This document shows, piece after piece, positions 1-5,216 of a DNA stretch of 6,852 bases. The notes beneath the pieces were generated by a model. That model saw only the letters and a list, made by a program, of their open reading frames with translations, was not told where the DNA came from and made no database searches. How positions within the stretch are numbered: the stretch's first letter is position 1; every line of letters begins with the position of its first letter. The DNA is from an uncultured delta proteobacterium (GTDB lineage Bacteria; RBG-13-61-14; DRUE01). Both the position numbers and the translations under genes were made by a program. The DNA is taken from assembly GCA_903930515.1 (NCBI GenBank), contig CAIYYW010000138.1, forward strand, positions 1-6,852, given 5' to 3'.

Positions 1-184
1 ACTCAAAATACCCTTCTTCCAAAAGCTTTTTCTTGAGGTCATTCCAGTATTTTCTTGGCCTTTCCGTGCCGGTCAACGCCTCAACCACATCCACGATTGA
101 AAACCACCATTCATTTTTATAGATGGCCTTCCGGATCTGCTTGCCCCGGAAGAGCGCAATTTTGGTTGAGGGCGATACTTTCAT
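1..184 (-). CDS. Bro-N domain (BRO family / phage antirepressor-like) protein, N-terminal fragment
   Basis: Reading the minus strand from an ATG at 184-182 gives 61 codons without a stop before the left edge, so only the N-terminus is visible. The protein begins MKVSPSTKIALFRGKQIRKA and continues with a Tyr-Lys-Asn-Glu-Trp-Trp-Phe-Ser segment and an Ile-Val-Asp-Val-Val-Glu-Ala-Leu segment. This 'IALFxGKxIRK...NEWWFS..DVVEALT' pattern is the start of the Bro-N domain, found in baculovirus BRO proteins, phage antirepressors and many small chromosomal bacterial proteins, where it is thought to bind DNA. A stop codon lies directly in front of the ATG and no other ATG, GTG or TTG precedes the conserved core, so the start is well fixed. 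There is no good Shine-Dalgarno sequence at normal spacing; the transcript may be nearly leaderless. The role of the C-terminal part and the cellular target cannot be seen. Confidence 0.8.
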   Translation of the reverse strand, partial: MKVSPSTKIALFRGKQIRKAIYKNEWWFSIVDVVEALTGTERPRKYWNDLKKKLLEEGYFE

Positions 185-193
185 TTATATTTT

Positions 194-223
194 ATTTTAG
201 CAAGTCTTCCTGGAAGTTGTCAA
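194..223 (-). promoter_or_regulatory. Promoter of the Bro-N gene
   Basis: On the minus strand, TTGACA (223-218) is followed after 18 bases by TAAAAT (199-194), preceded by TGC (202-200) as an extended -10. The expected start site is about 187-188, only a few bases before the ATG at 184. The -35 box abuts and partly overlaps the T tract of the terminator belonging to the gene to the right, so this promoter begins immediately where upstream transcription should end. Confidence 0.7.
206..216. promoter_or_regulatory. Palindrome in the promoter spacer, possible operator
   Basis: CTTCC-T-GGAAG is a perfect 5+1+5 inverted repeat lying between the -35 and -10 boxes of the Bro-N promoter. A protein bound there would block RNA polymerase. 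The palindrome is short and could be chance; the position is what makes it notable. No regulator is identified. Confidence 0.35.
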
Positions 224-258
224 GAAAAAACCGGGGCAGGCAAGGGCCCGCCCCGGTT
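222..258 (-). terminator. Rho-independent terminator of the acyl-CoA dehydrogenase gene
   Basis: On the minus strand, AACCGGGGCGGG (258-247), a six-base loop (246-241) and CCTGCCCCGGTT (240-229) form a 12-bp stem with a single G-U pair. The run of six T (230-225) starts within the base of the stem. It lies 20 bases past the stop codon of the dehydrogenase gene and separates that gene from the Bro-N gene downstream. Read on the plus strand it has no T tract, so it is directional. Confidence 0.92.
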
Positions 259-277
259 GGTTTGTTTTCAGTCCGGC

Positions 278-2137
278 TCAGAAGGCGTTCTCGGTGATCT
301 CCAAAACATCCCGGTTCATACTCTTGATGTAGTCGGCTCCGGCATAGACCTCGCCCATCAGGCAGTCAATGTAGAACCTTCCGGCGTGAACCTTGCCGGC
401 ATAGAACGCGGCCTCGTTGTTATTCTTGATCAGGTCCTTCTTCTTGGCGGGGTCCGCGGCTCCCTTTTCCGAGAAGATCTTGTCCAGGGCGGCGCCGGCG
501 ATCACGATCTGTTCCAGCCAGATCCAACCCAAGATCACATCGCCGAAGAGCTTGAGGTAAGGGGTGGCGACCAGCACCGGGTAGCCCTGGTCTCCGCCGA
601 GGCCGGCCTTGACCAGGACCTGGGTGCACTCGTCCAGGGTGGCCACCGCTTTTTCCATCCGCTCGGCCTGCTTGGCGAACTGGGCGTGGCCCTTGTTGGC
701 CTGGGCCAGACCCTTCATCATCCCGATCAGGTTGTAATAGGGCTTCATCTGCTTCTTGATGTCCAGCACCTTGCGCCCGACCAGGTCCAGGGCCTGGATC
801 CCGTTGGTGCCTTCGTAAATGGAAGTGATCTTGCAATCGCGCATATACTGCTCCACCGGGTATTCCGAGGTGTAGCCGTATCCGCCGTAAACCTGCATGG
901 CGTCGCGGGTGACCATAAAGCCCATATCCGAGCAATAGGCCTTGATCACCGGGGTGAAGAGCGCGAGCAGGTCCGCGTATTTATCCTTTTCCGCCTGGTC
1001 TTTGCTCAGTTCCGACAGGGTCCAGTAAAACACCCCGCGATAGATCAGCGCCCTCATCCCTTCCACATACGCCTTCATTGAAAGCAGCATCCGCTTCACA
1101 TCCGGGTGCTTGATGATCTCCACCCGGGGAGCGTTCACATCGCGCATATTCTCAATCGCCACGCCCTGGACCCTTTGCTTGGAGTAATCCAGCGCCGCAA
1201 GATATGCCGCGCTGGCAATGGCCTCGCCCTGCACGCCCACGCCGATCCGGGCCTCGTTCATCATCAGGAACATATAGTTGATGCCCTTGTTGAGTTCGCC
1301 GATCAGTTCGCCCTCGCACTTGCCGGTGTCGCCGAAATTCAAAAGGACGGTGGGCGAGGCGTGGATGCCCATTTTTTCCTCGACCCGGCCCACGGCCACA
1401 TCGTTATACTCGCCGTTGGACCCGTCCGGTTTGATCCGGTATTTGGGCACCAAAAACAGGCTGACCCCCTTCATCCCCGCGGGGGCGCCTTCGGCCCGGG
1501 CCAGGACCAGGTGGATGATATTGTCGCATATGTCATGGTCGCCGGAGCTGATGAAAATCTTGTTGCCGGTGATCATCCATTTGTCGCCCTTTTGCTTGGC
1601 CGTGCTCTTGAGATCGCCGACCGCGCTGCCCGCGCCGGGCTCGGTCAGGTCCATCGTCCCCTGCCACTTGCCCGAGATCATATTGGGCAAAAATTTCTTT
1701 CTCTGGTCCTGAGTGCCGTAGGTGTCAATCAGGTGCGCCGCGGAACGGGTCAGGCCCGGAAACATGCTGAAGGCGCAACTGGCCGCCACAAACAACTCGT
1801 TGCCCACGATGCTCACAATCGCCGGCAGCCCCTGTCCTCCCCATTCCTCGGACGCGGCCATGGACACCCAGCCCTGTTCGCAAAAAGCGTCATAGGCATG
1901 CTTGTAACATTCCGGGACCTTGACCTGGCCGTCAACCATTTTCACGCCGATATGATCGCCTTCCTTGTTGATCGGAAGAATCACTTCCTGCGCGAACTTC
2001 TTGGCCTCGGTCAGGATCATGTCAAACTCGTCCTTGCTGTGGCCCTGAAATTTCTCAAACTCAAACAGCTTCTCCACACCCAACTGTTCCCATAACACAA
2101 ACTTTACATCCCGATCGTCTACCAATACTCCTGCCAT
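278..2137 (-). CDS. Acyl-CoA dehydrogenase, long (~600 residue) type
   Basis: A flavoprotein expected to oxidise an acyl-CoA to the 2,3-enoyl-CoA and pass electrons to electron-transfer flavoprotein in the cytoplasm. At 619 residues it is far longer than the ~380-residue classical enzymes. It matches the long subfamily with an extra N-terminal segment (about 1-40), the usual N-terminal helical, middle beta and C-terminal helical domains (about 40-455), and a C-terminal extension (about 465-619) of the acetyl-CoA-dehydrogenase-like C-terminal type. Visible motifs are TEPGAGSAVGDL (165-176) in the flavin/substrate region, QVYGGYGYTSEYP (415-427), and IYEGTNGIQ (440-448), in which Glu442 is the likely catalytic base. 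In the first motif Ala172 stands where most family members have Asp. The ATG is preceded by AAGGAGG at seven-base spacing. The gene is monocistronic: its own terminator follows, and a FadR-like operator lies upstream. The substrate cannot be told from sequence; fatty acyl, aryl-alkanoyl or thioether acyl-CoAs are all known for relatives. Confidence 0.95.
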   Translation of the reverse strand: MAGVLVDDRDVKFVLWEQLGVEKLFEFEKFQGHSKDEFDMILTEAKKFAQEVILPINKEGDHIGVKMVDGQVKVPECYKHAYDAFCEQGWVSMAASEEWGGQGLPAIVSIVGNELFVAASCAFSMFPGLTRSAAHLIDTYGTQDQRKKFLPNMISGKWQGTMDLTEPGAGSAVGDLKSTAKQKGDKWMITGNKIFISSGDHDICDNIIHLVLARAEGAPAGMKGVSLFLVPKYRIKPDGSNGEYNDVAVGRVEEKMGIHASPTVLLNFGDTGKCEGELIGELNKGINYMFLMMNEARIGVGVQGEAIASAAYLAALDYSKQRVQGVAIENMRDVNAPRVEIIKHPDVKRMLLSMKAYVEGMRALIYRGVFYWTLSELSKDQAEKDKYADLLALFTPVIKAYCSDMGFMVTRDAMQVYGGYGYTSEYPVEQYMRDCKITSIYEGTNGIQALDLVGRKVLDIKKQMKPYYNLIGMMKGLAQANKGHAQFAKQAERMEKAVATLDECTQVLVKAGLGGDQGYPVLVATPYLKLFGDVILGWIWLEQIVIAGAALDKIFSEKGAADPAKKKDLIKNNNEAAFYAGKVHAGRFYIDCLMGEVYAGADYIKSMNRDVLEITENAF

Positions 2138-2229
2138 TTTCCTTCCTCCTTCTTAAAATATTTTGATTCTTGCCAACCCCTAATTCCCCTTGCTTCCTTG
2201 CCCGCCCTTGGTCGTGATCCGGCGCGGAC

Positions 2230-2249
2230 TGAATGAATGCTCATTCATT
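2230..2249. promoter_or_regulatory. FadR-like (TetR-family) operator upstream of acyl-CoA dehydrogenase
   Basis: TGAATGAATGCTCATTCA (2230-2247) is an inverted repeat with 7-base arms and a 4-base centre. It fits the published Bacillus subtilis FadR (YsiA) operator consensus TGAATGAMTANTCATTCA at every position except one in the centre. Bacillus FadR is a TetR-family repressor of fatty-acid degradation genes, released by long-chain acyl-CoA. Because the arms are built from a TGAA repeat, a second register, AATGAATG-CT-CATTCATT (2232-2249), is also perfectly palindromic. The site lies downstream of the predicted dehydrogenase start, where a bound repressor would block transcription. No repressor gene is in the window, so the binding protein is inferred. 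Confidence 0.72.
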
Positions 2250-2266
2250 TATGCTTGCAAGGTATC

Positions 2267-2295
2267 CTTTTAGCACATTTTCAAAGTAAGCGCAA
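2267..2295 (-). promoter_or_regulatory. Possible promoter of the acyl-CoA dehydrogenase gene
   Basis: On the minus strand, TTGCGC (2295-2290) and TAAAAG (2272-2267) are separated by 17 bases, with TGC directly before the -10 (2275-2273). Both boxes are weak matches, but the spacing is right and the FadR-like operator would fall at roughly +11 to +31. The predicted 5' leader is about 120 bases. Other weak candidates exist in this A/T-rich stretch. Confidence 0.35.
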
Positions 2296-2342
2296 GAATT
2301 TTTACGGCCAATTATTCTAAAAGGCCGGGGGATAAACCCGCG

Positions 2343-2386
2343 CCCTTCCCGGGGCGGTCCAACCGCGTGGGACGCGCGGGAAAGGG
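2343..2386. repeat. GC-rich imperfect inverted repeat
   Basis: CCCTTCCC (2343-2350) pairs with GGGAAAGGG (2378-2386), with one bulged A. Inside is a smaller perfect hairpin, GCGGT-CCA-ACCGC (2354-2366). It stands between the two divergent promoters, beyond both predicted transcripts, so it is unlikely to be a terminator. It may be a binding site, a remnant of a mobile or repetitive element, or compositional chance. Confidence 0.4.
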
Positions 2387-2412
2387 AAAATATTAAAAAT
2401 CCATTAAAAAGC

Positions 2413-2441
2413 TTGACAAGTTTTTCAGGATATGCTAGATT
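2413..2441 (+). promoter_or_regulatory. Sigma70 promoter of the hydrogenase operon
   Basis: TTGACA (2413-2418), a perfect -35, is followed after 17 bases by TAGATT (2436-2441), with TG at 2433-2434 forming an extended -10. An A/T-rich stretch with short A runs (2387-2411) lies just upstream and could act as an UP element. The expected start is about 2448-2449, giving a leader of some 113 bases before the first hydrogenase gene. Confidence 0.8.
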
Positions 2442-2460
2442 CAGACAACTAAATATTGAT

Positions 2461-2532
2461 GCCTCCAGCGGCTGTGACACCAAATAGCATTAAGCGTCAG
2501 CCCTCTCGGAAATGGAGGGCTTATTTCATTTT
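2461..2532 (+). promoter_or_regulatory. Structured 5' leader, possible attenuator or riboswitch-like element
   Basis: Two incompatible folds can be drawn. Fold A is AGCCCTC (2499-2505) with GAGGGCT (2515-2521), a 7-bp hairpin with a 9-base loop followed by the T-rich stretch TATTTCATTTT (2522-2532), which resembles a weak intrinsic terminator. Fold B pairs CCTCCA (2462-2467) with TGGAGG (2513-2518), enclosing an inner stem GGCT/AGCC (2470-2473 with 2499-2502) and GAC/GTC (2476-2478 with 2496-2498), with two bulged bases. Fold B uses both arms of fold A, so forming it would prevent the terminator. I do not recognise a known riboswitch class. The tail is interrupted by C and A, which weakens the terminator reading; a simple mRNA-stabilising hairpin is the alternative. 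Confidence 0.45.
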
Positions 2533-2561
2533 GAGCAAAACTAAAAAGAGGAAAGGTAGCG

Positions 2562-3608
2562 ATGAAAAAAGGAGTAATCGGGAAGAAGGATTTTAATTCC
2601 TGGGTTGAGACGCTAAAGAAGGAAGGGGAGGTTTTCGGCCCCAAGGAGCGGACGGATCAGTGCTGGTTTTTTGACCGGGTTAATAATCCGGCTGAGCTCC
2701 GGCTGGATTATACCAGCACGATTTTACCGCCGAAGAAATTTTTTGTTCCGCCCCGGAACGAGCTTCTGCTGGAGTTCAACCTCAAGAGCGGGGAAGGGAA
2801 AGCGGGAAAGGCGGCCCCGGACCGGGAGTTGATCCTTTTGGGGATTCACGGCTGCGATATGCAGGGGTTGTTAAGGCTGGACCTGTGCTGGAAGGAGGGG
2901 AACCCCGATTCCACCTATCTGGCCAAGCGGGCCAAATCCACCGTCATCGGCGTGAGCTGCAACCCGGACGAGTACTGCTTCTGCACCAAGGTTGAGAGCA
3001 ACGACTTCCGGCAGGGGTTTGACATTTTCTTAAGCGACATCGGGCAGAGCTGGCTGGCCGAGGCCTTCACGGAAAAGGGAGAGAAACTGCTCGCGCTCGC
3101 CAAGACCACCGAGGGCACGCTGCTGGATGACGAGATCGCATACAAGGCCAAGGCCAGATGCGCGACCACCAAAGGCCCGGAATTTTTGCCCAAGGTGGTT
3201 GAGCTTCCGCTCCTGTGCATTGACGGCGAGGACCTTCCGTTCTGGAAAGAGGATGTGGGGCAGAGGTGTCTGGCGTGCGGCACCTGCACCAATGTCTGCC
3301 CGACCTGCTATTGCTTTGATGTTGAGGAAGAGGTTGATTTAAACCTGACCACCGGTAGAAGGCTTAGGCGCTGGGATTCCTGCCAGTTGGAGGGGTTTAC
3401 GGAAGTGGCGGGCGGAGAGAAGTTTATGCGCGACCAACCCGGCCGGCAGAAGCACCGGTTCTACCGGAAGTTCCGCTGGCTGACCACCAAGTACGGCGGA
3501 TCCGCCTTCTGCGTGGGATGCGGGAGATGCGGGAGACAGTGCACCGCTGAGATCAGCATCCCGGAAACCGCGAACAAGCTATTCCTGGGCGTTAAAGCCA
3601 AGGGATGA
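2562..3608 (+). CDS. hydB: Group 3b [NiFe] hydrogenase beta subunit (4Fe-4S electron-transfer protein)
   Basis: A cytoplasmic iron-sulfur subunit that should carry electrons between the hydrogenase module and the flavin subunit encoded next. The 348-residue protein resembles HydB of P. furiosus sulfhydrogenase and the AsrA subunit of anaerobic sulfite reductase. The middle region contains HGCD (96-99) and a Cys cluster at 133, 139 and 141. Two ferredoxin-like 4Fe-4S motifs follow: Cys236, 239, 242, 246 (CLACGTCTNVCPTCYC, with extra Cys249 and 251) and Cys317, 320, 323, 327 (CVGCGRCGRQC). The ATG at 2562 is the only usable start, because an in-frame TGA lies 30 bases upstream with no start codon between. 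AGAGGAAAGG precedes it. It is the first gene of the operon, behind a strong promoter and structured leader. The resemblance to AsrA raises sulfite reductase as an alternative, but the downstream small and large hydrogenase subunits decide for hydrogenase. Confidence 0.93.
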   Translation: MKKGVIGKKDFNSWVETLKKEGEVFGPKERTDQCWFFDRVNNPAELRLDYTSTILPPKKFFVPPRNELLLEFNLKSGEGKAGKAAPDRELILLGIHGCDMQGLLRLDLCWKEGNPDSTYLAKRAKSTVIGVSCNPDEYCFCTKVESNDFRQGFDIFLSDIGQSWLAEAFTEKGEKLLALAKTTEGTLLDDEIAYKAKARCATTKGPEFLPKVVELPLLCIDGEDLPFWKEDVGQRCLACGTCTNVCPTCYCFDVEEEVDLNLTTGRRLRRWDSCQLEGFTEVAGGEKFMRDQPGRQKHRFYRKFRWLTTKYGGSAFCVGCGRCGRQCTAEISIPETANKLFLGVKAKG

Positions 3609-3633
3609 ATGAAATAAGAAGAGGGAGAGGAAA

Positions 3634-4464
3634 ATGGCAGAGTTAGCGAAGAGTCTGTATTTGCCGAAATCCGCCACGATCCGGAAGGTGATCCCGATGA
3701 CCGAGTCGGAGAAGTTTTATCAGCTCGGTTTTGACGACGGGTCCGAGTTGGGGCATCAGCCGGGGCAGTTCGTGGAAGTCTCGCTTTACGGAGTTGGGGA
3801 ATGCCCGATCTCCATTTCCAGCTCGCCCACGGCCAAGGGGTTTGACCTTTGCGTGAGGAAAGTGGGACGGGTGACCGAGGCGATGCACCAGCTTAAAGAG
3901 GGGAGCAAGGTCGGGATCCGGGGTCCGTTCGGGAAGGGCTTTCCCGCGGAGGCGCTCAAGGGCAAGGACCTGCTCTTTATCGGAGGCGGGATCGGGATGG
4001 TTCCGCTCCGGTCGTTCATCAATTATTCCATTGACCGGCGGAAGGATTACGGCAGGATCATCCTGCTTTACGGGTCGCGCACCCCCAAGGAGCTGTTCAA
4101 TTTCCCGGAGTTTGAGGACTGGAAGGCCGGGAAGAAGGATGTGGAACTGAGCCTGAGCGTTGACCGCGGGGATGACAAGTGGAAAGGGAATGTGGGCGTG
4201 ATCACCACCCTGATCCCGCCTTTGAAGCTGGACCTGGAAAAGACCTTTGCCATTGTGTGCGGTCCTCCGATTATGTATAAGTTCGTGCTGCTCGCCCTGG
4301 AGGGCAAGAATTTCAAGGATGACCATATCTATCTGTCGCTGGAAAGAAGGATGAAATGCGGGGTCGGTAAATGCGGGCACTGCCAGATTCACGGTTATTA
4401 CTGCTGCCAGGACGGCCCGGTTTTCCACTATCCGCTGATCAAGAATATTAAGGAGGCGCTGTAA
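3634..4464 (+). CDS. hydG: Group 3b [NiFe] hydrogenase gamma subunit (FAD/NAD(P)-binding, 2Fe-2S)
   Basis: The diaphorase subunit, expected to exchange electrons between the iron-sulfur chain and NAD(P)H through FAD. The 276 residues show the ferredoxin-NADP reductase order: a beta-barrel FAD domain with PGQFVEVS (43-50) and PISISSSP (58-65), RGPFGKGFP (96-104), a nucleotide-binding domain with the glycine-rich FIGGGIGMVP (115-124), and IVCGPPIMY (207-215). A C-terminal 2Fe-2S motif follows with Cys242, Cys247, Cys250 and Cys257 or 258, as in the PyrK, HydG and AsrB family. NAD versus NADP preference cannot be judged by eye; characterised group 3b enzymes mostly prefer NADP. The gene starts 25 bases after the beta gene behind GAGGGAGAGG and its TAA overlaps the next ATG. 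The name hydG here means the P. furiosus type gamma subunit, not the radical SAM maturase of [FeFe] hydrogenases. Confidence 0.94.
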   Translation: MAELAKSLYLPKSATIRKVIPMTESEKFYQLGFDDGSELGHQPGQFVEVSLYGVGECPISISSSPTAKGFDLCVRKVGRVTEAMHQLKEGSKVGIRGPFGKGFPAEALKGKDLLFIGGGIGMVPLRSFINYSIDRRKDYGRIILLYGSRTPKELFNFPEFEDWKAGKKDVELSLSVDRGDDKWKGNVGVITTLIPPLKLDLEKTFAIVCGPPIMYKFVLLALEGKNFKDDHIYLSLERRMKCGVGKCGHCQIHGYYCCQDGPVFHYPLIKNIKEAL

Positions 4465-5216
4465 TGGCAAAACCGAAAGTGGCGTTTTTTGATTTCTCCT
4501 GCTGTGAGGGATGCCAGTTGATGGTGCTCAATTGCGAGCCGGAGCTTTTGGACATTGTCGGCGCAATTGACATTGTGAATTTCCGGGAGGCGATCAGCGA
4601 CCGCGGGGAGGATTATGATATTGCCTTCATTGAAGGGTCCATCATCACCCCCCACGATGTTGAGCGGATCAAGAAGATCCGGGCCCAGGCCAAGGTGCTG
4701 GTGGCGCTGGGCGCCTGCGCCCACACCGGCGGGCTGAACAAGCTCCGGAACTTCCAGGATACCGAGGAGGCCAAGCAGACGGTTTACGGCAAGGACGCCA
4801 ACGCCGGCCCGTTTTTTGAGGTGCTTTCCAAGGTGCTTTCAATCGGGGAAGTGGTCAAGGTGGATTTGGCGATCCCGGGCTGCCCGATCAACCGGTTTGA
4901 GTTCATCTCCGTTGTCAAGCAGGTGTTGGCCGGGGTGACGCCGACCCTTCCCAACTATCCGGTGTGCGTGGAATGCAAGTATAACGAGAACGAGTGCCTG
5001 ATGTCCAAAGGCGCCATCTGTTTGGGGCCGATCACGCTGGCGGGCTGCGATTCCCGCTGCACCAACAGCCAGTGGCCCTGCACCGGCTGCCGGGGATTGG
5101 TTCAGAACCCTCACCTGGAAGCGGACCAGATTACCTTGATCAAAGCCGGGCTTACGGTTCAGGATATCTTGAGGAGATACAGGTTATTCTATGGATATTC
5201 GGAGGTAGTGAAATAA
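4464..5216 (+). CDS. hydD: Group 3b [NiFe] hydrogenase small (delta) subunit
   Basis: The small subunit that relays electrons from the NiFe centre. The 250-residue protein has the proximal 4Fe-4S ligands SCCEGCQ (Cys14 and Cys17), GACAHTGG (Cys85) and IPGCPIN (Cys140). A Cys-rich C-terminal part has eight further cysteines at 168, 171, 178, 186, 195, 199, 206 and 209, enough for medial and distal clusters. There is no twin-arginine signal peptide, so it acts in the cytoplasm, as expected for group 3. The ATG overlaps the gamma stop as TAATG and has AAGGAGG seven bases upstream (4450-4456), which points to translational coupling. It ends in the same TAATG arrangement with the large-subunit gene, favouring one-to-one synthesis of the two core subunits. 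Confidence 0.96.
   Translation: MAKPKVAFFDFSCCEGCQLMVLNCEPELLDIVGAIDIVNFREAISDRGEDYDIAFIEGSIITPHDVERIKKIRAQAKVLVALGACAHTGGLNKLRNFQDTEEAKQTVYGKDANAGPFFEVLSKVLSIGEVVKVDLAIPGCPINRFEFISVVKQVLAGVTPTLPNYPVCVECKYNENECLMSKGAICLGPITLAGCDSRCTNSQWPCTGCRGLVQNPHLEADQITLIKAGLTVQDILRRYRLFYGYSEVVK

Larger units (their letters stand above)
2138..2561. other. Divergent intergenic regulatory region
   Basis: These 424 bases between the divergently transcribed dehydrogenase and hydrogenase genes hold no convincing gene. The reading frames that cross the region run through both promoters and the ribosome binding sites and encode no recognisable protein. The dehydrogenase leader occupies roughly 2138-2260, a palindromic operator 2230-2249, the minus-strand promoter 2267-2295, a GC-rich inverted repeat 2343-2386, an A/T-rich stretch 2387-2411, the plus-strand promoter 2413-2441, and a structured leader 2449-2561. 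Confidence 0.8.

Noticed and set aside
1106-2095. Plus-strand 329-codon open frame opposite the acyl-CoA dehydrogenase gene
   Set aside because: It is antisense to a confidently identified enzyme, encodes a His/Ala/Leu-rich sequence with no recognisable motif, and lacks its own signals. Long antisense frames are expected opposite GC-rich genes; the same holds for 257-1081.
2459-2596. 45-codon open frame in the hydrogenase leader (starts MPPAAVTP), a possible leader peptide
   Set aside because: It begins only about 11 bases after the predicted start site, has no Shine-Dalgarno sequence, overlaps the beta gene start in another frame, and has no run of regulatory codons. It is more likely chance, though translation of the leader is not excluded.
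2241-2644. Two minus-strand open frames (80 and 67 codons) across the divergent intergenic region
   Set aside because: They run through the hydrogenase promoter, the leader hairpins and the beta gene start, and their products show no recognisable features.
2562-4464. Anaerobic sulfite reductase (AsrA/AsrB) reading of the first two plus-strand genes
   Set aside because: The beta and gamma subunits are homologous to AsrA and AsrB, but they are followed by hydrogenase small and large subunits rather than a sirohaem AsrC, so this is a group 3b hydrogenase.
3643-4470. Minus-strand 275-codon open frame opposite the hydrogenase gamma gene
   Set aside because: It mirrors the gamma gene almost end to end and has no recognisable domain, whereas the plus-strand frame has FAD, NAD and 2Fe-2S motifs.
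4994-5215. Possible 74-residue N-terminal extension of the hydrogenase large subunit
   Set aside because: It lies entirely inside the delta gene in another frame. The ATG at 5216 has a ribosome binding site and gives the expected family N-terminus with the RVEGH motif soon after.
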